Source of the DNA: Gluconacetobacter aggeris | GTDB lineage: Bacteria; Pseudomonadota; Alphaproteobacteria; Acetobacterales; Acetobacteraceae | DNA: 64,000 nt | Direction: 5' to 3' | NCBI RefSeq assembly: GCF_014174395.1 | Contig: NZ_JABEQD010000006.1 | Span: 1 to 64,000, forward strand | In this document: one piece after another, positions 8,964 through 21,075 of the stretch | Layout: each line of letters begins with the position of its first letter | How positions within the stretch are numbered: position 1 is the first letter of the stretch | Position numbers and translations under genes: made by a program | The notes under the pieces: model-generated | What the model saw: only the letters and a program-made list of their open reading frames with translations | Databases searched by the model: none | What the model was told of the DNA's origin: nothing

Positions 8964-10424
8964 ATGGCGCAGCCGCCCGTCACCCGTTCCAGCTCGAGCC
9001 TGCTACGCCGCAAACGAATCGAAATCCCGTCCGATACGCAGGGCCTGCGGCGGGTCCTCGGCCCGGCCAGCCTGATCGCGCTGGGAATCGGCTGCACCAT
9101 CGGTGCCGGCCTGTTCTCGCTCACCGGCATCGCCGCGTCGGAGAATGCGGGCCCCGCCGTGGTGCTGTCCTATATCGTCGCCGCCATCGCCTGCGGCTTC
9201 GCCGGGCTGTGCTACAGCGAACTGGCCAGCATGATCCCCATCGCCGGCAGCGCCTACAGCTATGCCTACATGGCGCTGGGCGAGGTCGTGGCCTGGATCA
9301 TCGGCTGGGACCTGGTGCTGGAATATGCCGTCGGTGCCGCCGCCGTGTCGGTCAGTTGGTCACGCTACGTCGCGTCGTTGTTGGGCAGTTGGGGGATTTC
9401 GCTCCCCCCCAGGCTGCTCGCCTCCCCCTTCGAGACGGTCGCACTGCCCGACGGCAGCCATGTGGCGGGGCTGATGAACCTGCCGGCGGCCTTCATCATC
9501 TGCGTCGTCTCGGCGCTGCTGATCCGGGGCGTGTCCGAATCGGCGCGGGTCAATGCCGCCATGGTGGTGGTGAAGCTGGCGATCATCATCGCCGTCGTCG
9601 CCTTCGGCGTCCCCTATATCAAGACCGCGAACTACATCCCCTTCATTCCGGACAATACCGGCACGTTCGGCCATTTCGGCTTCTCGGGCATCATGCGCGC
9701 GGCCGGCACCATCTTCTTCGCCTATGTCGGCTTCGACGCCGTGTCCACCGCGGCGCAGGAAGCCCGCAATCCGGGGCGCGACATGCCGATCGGCATCCTG
9801 GGCAGCCTGCTGGTCTGCACCGTCGCCTATGTCCTGTTCTCGCTCGTGCTGACGGGCCTGGTGAACTACAAGGACATGCTGGGTGACGCCGCGCCGGTCG
9901 CCACCGCGATCGACCAGACCCCTTTCGCCTGGCTGAAGCTGGCGGTGAAGTTCGGCATCATCTGCGGCTTCACCTCGGTCCTGCTGGTCCTGCTGCTGGG
10001 ACAGAGCCGCGTCTTCTATGCCATGTCGCGTGACGGGCTGCTGCCGCGCCTGTTCGCCTCCATCCACCCCACATGGCGCACGCCGTGGTATTCCAACCTG
10101 CTGTTCATGGTCCTGACCGGCGCGCTGGCTGCGTTCCTGCCCATCGACCAGCTCGCCCACATGACCTCGATCGGCACCCTGCTGGCCTTCGTCATCGTCT
10201 GTATCGGCGTCATGTTCCTGCGCCACAGCGCCCCGGACATGGAGCGCCGCTTCCGTGTGCCCGGCGGCCCGACCATCCCCATCCTCGGCATCGTCTGCTG
10301 TATGGCGGTCATGCTGTCGCTGGACGGGCTGACCTGGGTCCGGCTGGCGGTCTGGCTGGTCATCGGCATGGTGATCTATTTCGGCTATAGCCGGCGCAAC
10401 AGCCACCTGGCCCAGGATAGCTGA
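8964..10424 (+). CDS. APC-superfamily amino-acid permease (cationic amino acid transporter type)
   Basis: A 486-residue inner-membrane transporter with about 12 hydrophobic segments. The N-terminal GIGCTIGAGLF motif (first helix) and the FAYVGFDAVST motif in the middle are typical of CAT-like APC permeases, which import amino acids by proton symport or exchange. The start codon is 8 bases after an AGGAGA site. The substrate cannot be told from sequence. It shares a 224-base divergent promoter region with glyA, and hemB follows about 100 bases later in the same direction. Confidence 0.85.
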   Translation: MAQPPVTRSSSSLLRRKRIEIPSDTQGLRRVLGPASLIALGIGCTIGAGLFSLTGIAASENAGPAVVLSYIVAAIACGFAGLCYSELASMIPIAGSAYSYAYMALGEVVAWIIGWDLVLEYAVGAAAVSVSWSRYVASLLGSWGISLPPRLLASPFETVALPDGSHVAGLMNLPAAFIICVVSALLIRGVSESARVNAAMVVVKLAIIIAVVAFGVPYIKTANYIPFIPDNTGTFGHFGFSGIMRAAGTIFFAYVGFDAVSTAAQEARNPGRDMPIGILGSLLVCTVAYVLFSLVLTGLVNYKDMLGDAAPVATAIDQTPFAWLKLAVKFGIICGFTSVLLVLLLGQSRVFYAMSRDGLLPRLFASIHPTWRTPWYSNLLFMVLTGALAAFLPIDQLAHMTSIGTLLAFVIVCIGVMFLRHSAPDMERRFRVPGGPTIPILGIVCCMAVMLSLDGLTWVRLAVWLVIGMVIYFGYSRRNSHLAQDS

Positions 10425-11519
<1,095 letters not shown>

Positions 11520-11524
11520 TCCGC

Positions 11525-11545
11525 CGGGGCCGCCAGCAGGCCCCG
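11525..11545 (+). terminator. hemB terminator-like hairpin
   Basis: CGGGGCC and GGCCCCG form a 7-bp stem around a 7-base loop, 5 bases after the hemB stop codon. No T-run. Confidence 0.5.
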
Positions 11546-11712
11546 TCATGCCCACGTCACAAATCGTCATCCTCATGGCGGTTTGTGATGCAAGCCGGTT
11601 CCTTTGCCGTTACCATCGGTCCGGACCGCTGCCTCGCGACGCTTCAGGTTATGTACGGGGCGCGTTGTCATCCCCGGCCCGTATGGGGCGCTGAAGCCAG
11701 TCGAGGAGGCGT

Positions 11713-12492
11713 ATGACCTATACATCGCCGCGTCGTCCGCAGCTTTTCTACACGACCGCTCCCATGCCATGCCCCTATGTTTCCGGTCGCATGGAACGCA
11801 AGGTCGTGACCGATATCGGCGGCCCGGACGCCGAACGGCTGCACAACCGCCTGTCCCGCGCCGGGTTCCGGCGCAGCCACACCATCGCCTATGCCCCGGT
11901 CTGCCCGTCGTGCAATGCCTGCGTACCCATCCGGGTCCCGGTCGCCACGTTCAGCCCCGACCGGACGCAACGCCGCACCCTGCGCCGCAACGCGACGATC
12001 GAAGGGTTCGAAGTCCCGGCCCATGCTACGACCGAGCAGTTCGTGCTGTTCCAGCGCTACCAGTTCGCCCGCCATGCGGAAGGCGACATGGCGGCGATGA
12101 ATTTCTACGATTACCGCGCGATGATCGAGGACACGCCCGTCGATACGGCGATGGTCGAATTCCGCACCCCGGAAGACCAGCTCGTCTGCGTCAGCCTGAT
12201 CGACCGGCTGGATGACGGGCTGTCGGCGGTCTACAGTTTCTACGACCCCGGCATGGAAGAGCATTCACTGGGATCATACGCCATCATGCACCTGATCACG
12301 CATGCCGGGCGCCTGGGCCTGCCCTATCTCTATCTGGGCTACTGGATTCGCGACAGCGCCAAGATGGCCTATAAATCCCGCTTCCGCCCGGCGGAAATCC
12401 TGCATCACGGCAGTTGGACGGCGCTCGACCCCGCCAACCTGCCCGCCAATGGCGGCAGCACGACCCGCTTCCCGATCGGCCTGCCGGAATAG
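11713..12492 (+). CDS. bpt: Aspartate/glutamate leucyltransferase (N-end rule aminoacyl-tRNA-protein transferase)
   Basis: A 259-residue member of the Bpt/Ate1 family. It transfers an amino acid from aminoacyl-tRNA to proteins with N-terminal Asp or Glu, marking them for ClpS/ClpAP. The conserved N-terminal cysteines are present: C20 and CPSCNAC (C64, C67, C70). The C-terminal catalytic GNAT-like part includes YSFYDPG, GSYAIMHLI and YLGYWI. The start has GAGGAGG 5 bases upstream. Bacterial members with this pattern usually transfer leucine, hence bpt rather than ate. It converges on parC with only 23 bases between stop codons. Confidence 0.92.
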   Translation: MTYTSPRRPQLFYTTAPMPCPYVSGRMERKVVTDIGGPDAERLHNRLSRAGFRRSHTIAYAPVCPSCNACVPIRVPVATFSPDRTQRRTLRRNATIEGFEVPAHATTEQFVLFQRYQFARHAEGDMAAMNFYDYRAMIEDTPVDTAMVEFRTPEDQLVCVSLIDRLDDGLSAVYSFYDPGMEEHSLGSYAIMHLITHAGRLGLPYLYLGYWIRDSAKMAYKSRFRPAEILHHGSWTALDPANLPANGGSTTRFPIGLPE

Positions 12493-12515
12493 CGGGACGC
12501 CTCCCCCCCCCGACC

Positions 12516-14735
12516 CTATGACTTCGGACGGGGCTTACGCGTCGCCCAGGCGGGCGCCGCGCGCCCGACATCGGCCCGCTTGCCCAGATAATCGCGGAAA
12601 TCGGCAAAGGCCCGCACCCGTGCCGGATCGGGCCACGCCACGCCATCGGTCGATGACAGGATGCACGCATCCTGCAGCCCGCCATCCTTGTATTTCTGCA
12701 GCGCCACGCCCAGGCCGCGCGCCATTTCCGGCAATTGCGCCACCGGGAAGACCAGCATGCGGTGATTCTGGCCCAGCACCACCACATGGTCGCCCTCGAC
12801 CGGCAGGCAGATGCGCGCGCTCTCGTCGTCCTTCAGGTTCAACACCTGCCGCCCGGTGCGCTTTTCCGCCACCATGTCCTCGTCGCGGACCACAAGGCCG
12901 CGCCCGGCGCTGGACGCCAGCAGATGCCGCCCGCCCTCGCGCACCGGGAACACCGCGATCACGTCCTCGTCGTTCGACAGATCGGCCAGCAGGCGGATCG
13001 GCTGGCCGTCGCCCCGCCCACGCGGCAGGTCGGCGGCCCGCACCGTAAAGGCCCGGCCATCGGTGGCGAAGAAGCACAACCGGTCGGTGGACTGGCACTC
13101 CACCGCCAGGCGGAACTTGTCCCCCTCCTTGAATTTCTGCGCTGCCGGATCGACTGCATGGCCCTTGACGGTCTTGACCCATCCGTTGGCCGACATGATC
13201 AGGGTCAGCGGCTCGCGCTCCACGGCTTCGACCACCGACACGTCGATGGCGCGCGGCGGGGCCGCCAGCTCGGTGCGCCGCACGCCCAGCTTGCCACTGC
13301 CGAACGCCTTGCGGATCTCCTTGATTTCCCCGGCAATCGTCTTCCAGCGCAGGGTCTCGCTCTCCAGCAGGGCATTCAGGCCCGCACGCTCGGCAGTCAG
13401 GTCGGCATGTTCCTTGCGGATCTCGATCTCTTCCAGCCGGCGCAGGCTGCGCAGCCGCATGTTCAGGATCGAATCCGCCTGCAATTCGGTCAGCGAAAAC
13501 GTCGCCATCAGCCCGGCCTTCGCGTCATCCTCCTCGCGGATGATGCGAATTACCTCGTCGAGGTTCAGATAGACCGCCAGGAACCCGTCCAGGATCTCCA
13601 GCCGGCGATCCACCGCCTGCAACCGGTGGCGGCTGCGCCGCTGCAACACTTCGTGCCGATGGTCCAGCCACGCCTGCAGCACCTCGCGCAGATCGCGCAC
13701 GCCCGGTACCCGGTCGGCCCCCAGCACGTTCATGTTCAGGCCGAACCGGCTTTCCAGCGGCGTGGCGCGGAACAGCGTCTCCATCAGCACTTCGGGTTCG
13801 ACGCCGCGCGATTTCGGCTCCAGCACCAGGCGGATGTCGGTAGTGCTCTCGTCGCGGATATCGCCCAGAAGCGGTAGTTTCTTCTGTTCCATCAGGTCGG
13901 CGATCAGCTCGATCAGGCGCGATTTCTGCACCTGGTACGGAATTTCCGTCACCACGATCTGCCAGGTGCCGAACCGCCCCTGCTCCACCGCCCAGCGGGC
14001 ACGGATGCGGATGCTGCCGCGCCCGGTCTCATAGGCCTGCAACAGCGTCGCCCGATCCTCGACGATGACACCGCCGGTCGGGAAATCGGGGCCCGGCATC
14101 AATTCCATCAGGTCGGCCACGCTGGAATCGGGCTTGCGGACCAGCAGCATCGCCGCGTCGCAGATCTCGCCGACATTATGGGGCGGAATATTGGTGGCCA
14201 TGCCCACCGCGATTCCCGCCGCGCCATTGGCCAGCAGGTTCGGAAAGGCCGCCGGCATGACGACCGGTTCCTCTTCCTCACCATCATAGGTCGGGCGGAA
14301 ATCGACCGAATCCTCGTCGATTCCCTGCAGCAGCGCGCGGGCGACCTCGGTCATCCGGGCCTCGGTGTACCGCATGGCCGCCGCGTTATCGCCGTCGATC
14401 GAGCCGAAATTCCCCTGCCCTTCGACCAGCGGGTAGCGCACGGCAAAATCCTGCGCCAGCCGCACCAGCGCCTCATAGACCGAGGCATCGCCATGCGGAT
14501 GGTATTTACCGATCACGTCGCCGACGACGCGGGCGCATTTCTTGAACCCGGCGGTCGGGTCCAGCCGCAATTGCCGCATCGCGTAGATCATCCGCCGATG
14601 CACCGGCTTCAGCCCGTCGCGCACGTCGGGCAGCGACCGCGACATGATGGTGGACATCGCATAGGCCAGGTAGCGCTCGCTCAACGCTTCCGCGAGGGGG
14701 GTTTCCTCGATATGGCCACTGGTTTCCACTGACAT
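12516..14735 (-). CDS. parC: DNA topoisomerase IV subunit A
   Basis: A 739-residue type IIA topoisomerase subunit that cuts and rejoins DNA to decatenate daughter chromosomes together with ParE. The catalytic tyrosine is Y123 ([10 protein letters not shown]). The quinolone-resistance region HGDASVYEA (81-89) has the sensitive-type Ser85 and Glu89. The GyrA box (QRRGGKG type) is absent from the C-terminal beta-propeller and the protein is shorter than GyrA, supporting ParC. The ATG at 14735 follows AGGAGGAG; a GTG six bases upstream is also possible. recO lies 79 bases upstream in the same direction. Confidence 0.93.
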   Translation of the reverse strand: MSVETSGHIEETPLAEALSERYLAYAMSTIMSRSLPDVRDGLKPVHRRMIYAMRQLRLDPTAGFKKCARVVGDVIGKYHPHGDASVYEALVRLAQDFAVRYPLVEGQGNFGSIDGDNAAAMRYTEARMTEVARALLQGIDEDSVDFRPTYDGEEEEPVVMPAAFPNLLANGAAGIAVGMATNIPPHNVGEICDAAMLLVRKPDSSVADLMELMPGPDFPTGGVIVEDRATLLQAYETGRGSIRIRARWAVEQGRFGTWQIVVTEIPYQVQKSRLIELIADLMEQKKLPLLGDIRDESTTDIRLVLEPKSRGVEPEVLMETLFRATPLESRFGLNMNVLGADRVPGVRDLREVLQAWLDHRHEVLQRRSRHRLQAVDRRLEILDGFLAVYLNLDEVIRIIREEDDAKAGLMATFSLTELQADSILNMRLRSLRRLEEIEIRKEHADLTAERAGLNALLESETLRWKTIAGEIKEIRKAFGSGKLGVRRTELAAPPRAIDVSVVEAVEREPLTLIMSANGWVKTVKGHAVDPAAQKFKEGDKFRLAVECQSTDRLCFFATDGRAFTVRAADLPRGRGDGQPIRLLADLSNDEDVIAVFPVREGGRHLLASSAGRGLVVRDEDMVAEKRTGRQVLNLKDDESARICLPVEGDHVVVLGQNHRMLVFPVAQLPEMARGLGVALQKYKDGGLQDACILSSTDGVAWPDPARVRAFADFRDYLGKRADVGRAAPAWATRKPRPKS

Positions 14736-14814
14736 GCGCACTCCTCCTGTCCGGAGGAACAGATAGAGAAAACGCAGGATTTGTCCATCGCGCGGATGGA
14801 CGGCAAATGGACGC

Positions 14815-15564
14815 TCAGCCCGGCGTCGCCATCGCCCCGATCATGTCCGCCAGCCGCAGCCGCGCGGCAGGCAGCGGCCGGTGATGCTGGCCGAAGGCAT
14901 CGCGCGCCAGGAAATGCCCCGTCAGCCGCAGCCCATCCTGCCAGTCGGTGCTGGTGCCGGGATCGGCCTCGTCCAGAAACAGAGGCGGCAGGCGCAGCAG
15001 CCGTGGCCGCCACGTCCCGGCGCCCGCGTCGCTGACGGCCCGCCCGGTGCGGGGCGACACCCAGGCCAGCCCCTCCGTCGCCCCCGTCACCGCGCAGGCC
15101 GACAGATCGAGCCCATAGCCCAGATCGCCCAGCAGGCAGGCCTCCCACCGCAGCAGCGCGGCCATGCCGTTCCACCCCGCCATCTCGGCATCCAGGCTGA
15201 TCAGGGCGAAGAAACGGGTCAGCAGATGGAAGATGCGCGGATGCGGCTCGCGCTCCGGCAGGCTGCCATCGGCCACCGCGCAGACCGAGGCCAGCATGGC
15301 CAGCGCCAGCGGGTCGGACATCACCCGGGCCGCCGACCCATGCACCAGTTCGCCGGAGAGATTGCCCAACTGCTCGGGCAGACGGCCGCGCCACACGGCC
15401 CGGACCAGATTGCCGGGCTGCCACAAGGCCCGCCCGGCGCGCGCGGCACCGCCGCGCGACAGACCGTGGAACAGTCCATGCTCCTCGGTCAGCAGATGAA
15501 CGATGGCGCTGCTCTCGCCATAAGGGGCGGCAGACAGCACAAGGGCGGGCGCCTCCCATTCCAT
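14815..15564 (-). CDS. recO: DNA repair protein RecO
   Basis: A 249-residue recombination mediator that, with RecR and RecF, loads RecA on SSB-coated single-stranded DNA. The N-terminal OB-fold start (APALVLSAAPYGESS) and the helical middle part (DLGYGLDLSACAVTG) match the family. The four-cysteine zinc motif of some RecO proteins is not seen; only isolated cysteines remain. It lies between tsf and parC, all on the minus strand, with 42 bases from the tsf stop to its own start. Confidence 0.93.
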   Translation of the reverse strand: MEWEAPALVLSAAPYGESSAIVHLLTEEHGLFHGLSRGGAARAGRALWQPGNLVRAVWRGRLPEQLGNLSGELVHGSAARVMSDPLALAMLASVCAVADGSLPEREPHPRIFHLLTRFFALISLDAEMAGWNGMAALLRWEACLLGDLGYGLDLSACAVTGATEGLAWVSPRTGRAVSDAGAGTWRPRLLRLPPLFLDEADPGTSTDWQDGLRLTGHFLARDAFGQHHRPLPAARLRLADMIGAMATPG

Positions 15565-15606
15565 CAGGAAGGCCCCGCCCCGTTCATGCCGTCAGCCGGG
15601 CGCCGA

Positions 15607-16512
15607 TCAGGCGCCGGCGGCCTTCGCGACTTCGGCCGCGAAGTCGTTCTCTTCCTTCTCGATGCCCTCGCCGAGTTGGAAGCGCTCGAAGCCGTTCAGC
15701 TTCGCCCCGGCCTTCTCGACGACCTTGCGCACGCGGCTTTCGCCGTCATGCACCCACACCTGCTCCAGAAGAACGACTTCCTCATAGAACTTGCGGATAC
15801 GGCCATCGACCATCTTCTCGATGATCGCCTCGGGCTTGCCCGACGCACGCGCCTGCTCGACCAGCACCGCACGCTCGCGCTCCAGCGACGCCGGATCGAC
15901 ACTGTCGATATCCAGCGCGGCCGGACGGGTCGCGGCCACATGCATGCCGATCTGACGGCCCAGAATCTCCAGCGCCTCGCTCTCCGACGGCGCCTCGATG
16001 GCGGCCAGGACGCCGATCTTGCCCAGGCCCGGACGAACGGCCGAGTGGATGTAGCTGGCCACGACGCCCGACGGCACGCTCAGCACGCGGGCGCGGCGGA
16101 TCGACATGTTCTCGCCGATGGTCGCGATCAGGTGCGTCAGTTCCTCGGCAACCGTGCGGCCGCTCTCGAGCACGACTTCCTTGATCTTCTCCAGATCCTC
16201 GCCAGCCGTCAGCGCGGCCTTGGCCACGGCCTCGGCAAAGCCCTGGAAGCTCTCGTTGCGGGCAACGAAATCGGTCTCGGCATTCACTTCGACGATGGCG
16301 GCACGGTTCGGGGCCGAGGCCACGGCAACCAGGCCCTCGGCCGTAACGCGGCCGGACTTCTTCGCCGCGGCGGCCAGACCCTTCTTGCGCAGCCAGTCGA
16401 TGGCCGCTTCGATCTCGCCAGCGGCCTCGTTCAGGGCCTTCTTGCAATCCATCATGCCGGCGCCGGTCTTCTCACGAAGTTCCTTCACCAGGGCCGCGGT
16501 AATCTCCGCCAT
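15607..16512 (-). CDS. tsf: Translation elongation factor Ts
   Basis: A 301-residue guanine-nucleotide exchange factor for EF-Tu. The N-terminal UBA-like domain carries the [12 protein letters not shown] motif (17-28). The EF-Tu-contacting core has [10 protein letters not shown]. Length is typical for alphaproteobacteria. The start has an AGGAGAG site upstream. It follows rpsB by 121 bases as usual, but downstream lies recO instead of the common pyrH-frr. Confidence 0.97.
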   Translation of the reverse strand: MAEITAALVKELREKTGAGMMDCKKALNEAAGEIEAAIDWLRKKGLAAAAKKSGRVTAEGLVAVASAPNRAAIVEVNAETDFVARNESFQGFAEAVAKAALTAGEDLEKIKEVVLESGRTVAEELTHLIATIGENMSIRRARVLSVPSGVVASYIHSAVRPGLGKIGVLAAIEAPSESEALEILGRQIGMHVAATRPAALDIDSVDPASLERERAVLVEQARASGKPEAIIEKMVDGRIRKFYEEVVLLEQVWVHDGESRVRKVVEKAGAKLNGFERFQLGEGIEKEENDFAAEVAKAAGA

Positions 16513-16633
16513 ATCCGTCTCTCCTCAAGGCAGGGGCGCGTCCTGCCTTCCGGCCGGACGCGCCCGCGCTTTCATCATCATCAAGACCCCGTCCCGTGAA
16601 TGGGCCAGGGTCCCTTCAACCGGTCCGCCGGGA

Positions 16634-17422
16634 TCAGACCGCCGGGGCGGTCTCGGCTTCCGCTGCCGCCACTTCGGCGGCGGTGTCGATCGGCAGTTCC
16701 TCGGCGGCGCCGAAATCCTCGCCCGACGCGCCCAGTTCGGCGGAAATGCCGTCCAGCACCGCGCCCGACACCAGCTCGCAATACAGCGCGATGGCGCGGA
16801 TGGCGTCGTCATTGCCCGGGATCGGGAAGGTCACGCCGCGCGGGTCGGAATTGCTGTCCAGGATCGCCACGACCGGAATGCCCAGCTTGTTGGCTTCCTC
16901 GACCGCCAGCTTTTCCTTGTTCGTGTCGATCACGAACAGGATGTCCGGCAGGCCGCCCATTTCCTTGATGCCACCCAGCGAACGCTCCAGCTTCTCGCGG
17001 TTGCGGGTGATGTCCAGGATTTCCTTCTTCGTCAGGCCGTGCGTGTCGCCGGCCAGCATGTCGTCGATCTGGCGCAGGCGCTTGATCGAACCGGTGATGG
17101 TCTTCCAGTTCGTCAGCATGCCGCCCAGCCAGCGATGGTTGACGTAATACTGGCCCGAGCGCTTCGCGGCTTCGGCGATCTGGTCGGCGGCGGCGCGCTT
17201 GGTGCCGACGAACAGGACGCGGCCGCCACCGGCGACGGTGTCACGGATCGCCTTCAGGGCGCGGTCCAGCATCGGAACCGTCTGCTGCAGGTCGATGATA
17301 TGGACCTGGTTGCGCACGCCGAACAGGAACGGCGCCATGCGCGGGTTCCAGCGACGGGTATGGTGTCCGAAATGGACGCCGGCTTCCAGCAGTTGGCGCA
17401 TGGTGAAATCGGGCATAGCCAT
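16634..17422 (-). CDS. rpsB: 30S ribosomal protein S2
   Basis: A 262-residue small-subunit protein. The [22 protein letters not shown] start, the WLGGMLTNW motif and the [12 protein letters not shown] motif are intact. The last ~25 residues form an alanine/glutamate-rich tail, common in alphaproteobacteria. The first ATG (17422) gives MAMPDF; a second at 17416 is nearly as good. It is in tandem with tsf. The 197-base stretch before it, after dnaE, should hold its promoter and leader. Confidence 0.97.
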   Translation of the reverse strand: MAMPDFTMRQLLEAGVHFGHHTRRWNPRMAPFLFGVRNQVHIIDLQQTVPMLDRALKAIRDTVAGGGRVLFVGTKRAAADQIAEAAKRSGQYYVNHRWLGGMLTNWKTITGSIKRLRQIDDMLAGDTHGLTKKEILDITRNREKLERSLGGIKEMGGLPDILFVIDTNKEKLAVEEANKLGIPVVAILDSNSDPRGVTFPIPGNDDAIRAIALYCELVSGAVLDGISAELGASGEDFGAAEELPIDTAAEVAAAEAETAPAV

Positions 17423-17619
17423 GGCGGCTGAATCCTTGATCTTCTGGTTGTTCCTCCGCGAGGCCCCGGTCCCACGGGGGGACACCAGAGGAATTGCCTC
17501 GCGTGCGAATTGCCGGTGTTGCCACCGACGGCCGTCCTATGGCCATTTTTGCCGCGGAATGCAAGCCGCGCGTGGCGGAGAGCCGCCGTCAGGCCGCCAG
17601 CAGCGGCCTTTTGAAACCC

Positions 17620-20600
17620 TTAGCCCTGCTCCACGCGCGCGACCCCCGCCACCGCCCGGATCGCCTGGGCCATGCGCGGCGTCACGCGATAGGCGCCCCG
17701 CAACGTCACCTCGACATCCCGCGTCTCGGCCACCGACGGCAGCAGCACCACCTTGCCGCGCCCGCCCCTGCTGTCGGACAGGATGTCATGGATCGGCGGT
17801 ACCGCCTCCTCGCGGTCGAACCAGATGCGCAATTCCGCCGCCGCATCGGCCGCCGCCTGTTCCAGCGAGACCACATCGCTGGCGGTGATTCGCAGCGCCT
17901 CGCCATCCAGCCGCAGATCCGCCGTCACCAGGATGGCGCTGCCGGCGGTCAGGATCTCGCGCGTGCGCGACAGAACCTCGGAAAACAGCGTGACCTCGCA
18001 TCCGCCGCTGGAATCGGACAGGCGGACCCACGCCATCTTGCTGCCGGTGCGCGTCGGCCGCTCCTTGCGGTCGACCACGCACCCCGCGATCTTCACGCGG
18101 GCCAGCCCGGCCTGGGCAGCCGCCTCCAGCCCCGTGGCCCGCACCGCCCCCAGCCGGCGCAGCAACGGCCCGTAGGAATCCAGCGGATGCGCCGTCAGAT
18201 GAAAGCCGATGGCCTCCGCCTCCATCCCCAGCCGCTCGAATTCCGGCCAGTCGGTCACATCGGGCAGGCGCAGCGGCTCGGGCGCCGCCGCAGCCCCCCC
18301 GCCGCCGAACAGGCCGATCTGCCCGCTGGCCGCTTCCTCCGCCTGCGCGTTCGCGCGGCGCAGCACGGTTTCCGCCGCCGCCGCGACCAGATGCCGGTTA
18401 GGGGTGATGGTATCGAAGGCCCCGGCCTTGGCCAGGTTTTCGATCTGCATCTTGTTCAACTGCCGCGGATCGACCCGCGCCGCCATGTCGGCCAGATCGG
18501 CGAACGGGCGCCCGCCACGCGACGCCACCAGCGCCTCCATCGCCGAAAACCCGACCTTCTTCACCGCCGCCAGGGCATAGCGAATGCCCAGCCGCCCATC
18601 GGCCAGGCGCTCGACGGTAAAATCCGGGCCCGAGGCGTTGATGTCGGGCGGCAGTACCGGAATGCCCAGCCGCTCGGCCTCCTGGCGCAGGGCCGCCAGC
18701 TTGTCGGTCTTTTCCCGCGCCAGCGACATGCAGGCCGCCAGGAAGGGCACCGGATGGTTCGCCTTCATCCACGCCGTCTGGTACGACACCAGGGCATAGG
18801 CGGCGGCATGGGATTTGTTGAATCCGTAATCCGCGAACTTGGCCATCAGGTCGAAGACCTCGACCGCCTTGTCATGGTCGATGCCGCGCCCCACCGCGCC
18901 CTCGGTGAAGATCTCGCGCTGCGTGTCCATCTCGGCGCGGATCTTCTTGCCCATCGCGCGGCGCAGCAGGTCGGCGCCGCCCAGGCTGTAGCCCGCCATC
19001 TTCTGGGCGATCTGCATCACCTGTTCCTGGTAGACCATGATGCCGTAGGTCTCTTCCAGGATCGAGCGGATCTCCTCGTGCGGCGGCTCCCACGCCTCTC
19101 CGTGCTTGCGGCGGCAATAGTCCGGGATATTGGCCATCGGCCCCGGCCGATACAGCGCCACCGCCGCGATCAGATCCTCCAGCCGCGTCGGGCGCATCTG
19201 CTTCAGGACGTCGCGCATGCCGGCACCTTCGAACTGGAATACGCCGCCGGTATCGCCGCGTGCCAGCATCTCGTAGGTCAGCGCATCGTCCAGCGGCAGG
19301 GCGGACAGTTCCACCGTCTCCCCCAGCCCCTTGAGGAACTGCACGGCGCGCTGAAGAATCGTCAGCGTGGTCAGGCCCAGGAAGTCGAACTTCACCAGCC
19401 CCGCCTGCTCGACGAACTTCATGTTGTACTGCGTCACCAGCATGTCGCTCTTCGGATCGCGATAGAGCGGCACCAGTTCGACAAGCTGGCGGTCGCCGAT
19501 CACCACGCCGGCGGCATGGGTGCTGGCATGACGATACAGGCCCTCAAGTTGCTGGCCGATCTCCAGCAGTCGACGGATCGCCTCGTCGTCGTCGCGCATT
19601 TCCTGCAACCGGGGCTCGCCCTCGATCGCCTGTTTCAGGGTCACGGGCTTGGCCGGATTGTTCGGAATCAGCTCCGCAACCTTGTTGACCATGCCGAACG
19701 GCAGGCCCAGCACGCGACCCACATCGCGCACCGCCGCCCGCGCCTGCAATTTTCCGAAGGTGATGATCTGCGCCACCCGGTCGGGACCATATTCCCCCCG
19801 CACGTAACGGATCACCTCGTCCCGCCGATCCTGGCAGAAATCGATATCGAAATCGGGCATCGACACGCGTTCCGGGTTCAGGAACCGCTCGAACAGCAGG
19901 TTGAAGGGAATCGGATCGATATCCGTGATCGTCAGTGCCCAGGCGGCCAGCGACCCCGCGCCCGATCCACGCCCCGGCCCCACCGGAATGTCATGCGCCT
20001 TCGCCCACTGGATGAAGTCGGCAACGATCATGAAATAGCCGGGGAATCCCATCTTCGCGATGATGTCGAGTTCGAAGGTCAGCCGGTCGCGATAAACCTG
20101 CCTGGTCTCGTCATCCAGACTCATGCGCGCCAGACGGTTTTCCAGCCCTTCCGCCGCCATCGCCCGCAGCGTCTCCTCCTCGGTCGATCCGGGCTGTACC
20201 TTGGGACAGATCGGCAGCAGCGGCTTGCGCGTTTCCACCCGCACCGCACAGCGCCGGGCGATGGCCAGCGTATTGTCGCAGGCTTCCGGCAGGTCGGCGA
20301 ACAGTTCGCGCATCATCTCGGGCGGCTTGAACCAATGTTCCGGCGTCACCCGCCAGCGGTCGCGCTCGGCCATCGTGCGCCCCTGTGCGATGCACAGCAG
20401 CGCATCATGCGCCTCGTACATCCCCGGATTGGGGAAAAAACACTCGTTGGTCGCCACCAGCGGCAGGCCCAGCCGGTCGGCCAGCGCGATCATGCCCGGC
20501 TCCACCGCCTGCTCGACCGGCAATCCATGGCGATGCAACTCCACCGCCAGCCGATCGCCGAACGCCTCGCGCAGCGTCTCCAGCAACCGGGCCGCCTCGT

Positions 20601-21048
20601 CCTGCTGCCCATCGGCCAGCAGGCGGAACAGCGGCCCCCGGGTGCCCCCGGTCAGCAGGATCAACCCTTCGGCACGCGCGCACAGCGTGTCCAGCTTCAC
20701 GGTCGGCTCGGCCGTATCGCCCTGCAGAAACCCCTGCGAGGACAGATATTGCAGGTTCATCAGCCCGACATCGTCCTGCGCCAGCAGCACCACCGGCTCC
20801 GCCGGCAGGCCCGGCTTGTCCCCGCGCGGCGGCAGGCCGATCTGGCAGCCGATGATCGGCTGCACGCCCTTCCCCGAGCAATATTGCGAGAACTCAAGCG
20901 CCCCGAACAGATTGCCCGTATCGGTGATCGCCACCGCCGGCATCCGCATCTCCTGCGCCAGCCCGGCGATATCCGGCACCCGGATCGCCCCCTGGCTGAG
21001 CGAATAGGCGGAATGAACACGAAGATGGACGAAATCGGCGTAGGACAT
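17620..21048 (-). CDS. dnaE: DNA polymerase III alpha subunit
   Basis: The 1142-residue replicative polymerase. An N-terminal PHP domain starts at HLRVHSAYSL. The polymerase core has the VGPGRGSGAGS motif near 357 and the catalytic aspartates PDFDIDF near 397-403. The helix-hairpin-helix and OB-fold (tRNA_anti-like) regions follow, ending in a tau-binding C-terminus. Length fits DnaE1 of alphaproteobacteria. It lies downstream of proS-lolC-lolD in the usual alphaproteobacterial order, separated from lolD by an unusual palindromic element. A long antisense frame covering it is a codon-bias shadow. Confidence 0.97.
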   Translation of the reverse strand: MSYADFVHLRVHSAYSLSQGAIRVPDIAGLAQEMRMPAVAITDTGNLFGALEFSQYCSGKGVQPIIGCQIGLPPRGDKPGLPAEPVVLLAQDDVGLMNLQYLSSQGFLQGDTAEPTVKLDTLCARAEGLILLTGGTRGPLFRLLADGQQDEAARLLETLREAFGDRLAVELHRHGLPVEQAVEPGMIALADRLGLPLVATNECFFPNPGMYEAHDALLCIAQGRTMAERDRWRVTPEHWFKPPEMMRELFADLPEACDNTLAIARRCAVRVETRKPLLPICPKVQPGSTEEETLRAMAAEGLENRLARMSLDDETRQVYRDRLTFELDIIAKMGFPGYFMIVADFIQWAKAHDIPVGPGRGSGAGSLAAWALTITDIDPIPFNLLFERFLNPERVSMPDFDIDFCQDRRDEVIRYVRGEYGPDRVAQIITFGKLQARAAVRDVGRVLGLPFGMVNKVAELIPNNPAKPVTLKQAIEGEPRLQEMRDDDEAIRRLLEIGQQLEGLYRHASTHAAGVVIGDRQLVELVPLYRDPKSDMLVTQYNMKFVEQAGLVKFDFLGLTTLTILQRAVQFLKGLGETVELSALPLDDALTYEMLARGDTGGVFQFEGAGMRDVLKQMRPTRLEDLIAAVALYRPGPMANIPDYCRRKHGEAWEPPHEEIRSILEETYGIMVYQEQVMQIAQKMAGYSLGGADLLRRAMGKKIRAEMDTQREIFTEGAVGRGIDHDKAVEVFDLMAKFADYGFNKSHAAAYALVSYQTAWMKANHPVPFLAACMSLAREKTDKLAALRQEAERLGIPVLPPDINASGPDFTVERLADGRLGIRYALAAVKKVGFSAMEALVASRGGRPFADLADMAARVDPRQLNKMQIENLAKAGAFDTITPNRHLVAAAAETVLRRANAQAEEAASGQIGLFGGGGAAAAPEPLRLPDVTDWPEFERLGMEAEAIGFHLTAHPLDSYGPLLRRLGAVRATGLEAAAQAGLARVKIAGCVVDRKERPTRTGSKMAWVRLSDSSGGCEVTLFSEVLSRTREILTAGSAILVTADLRLDGEALRITASDVVSLEQAAADAAAELRIWFDREEAVPPIHDILSDSRGGRGKVVLLPSVAETRDVEVTLRGAYRVTPRMAQAIRAVAGVARVEQG

Positions 21049-21075
21049 GCCCGGAATTCTATCACAGGGTCCTTC

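Noticed and set aside
7228-9075. Plus-strand 615-residue frame antisense to glyA
   Set aside because: Composition is biased and it spans the clear glyA gene and both flanking intergenic regions.
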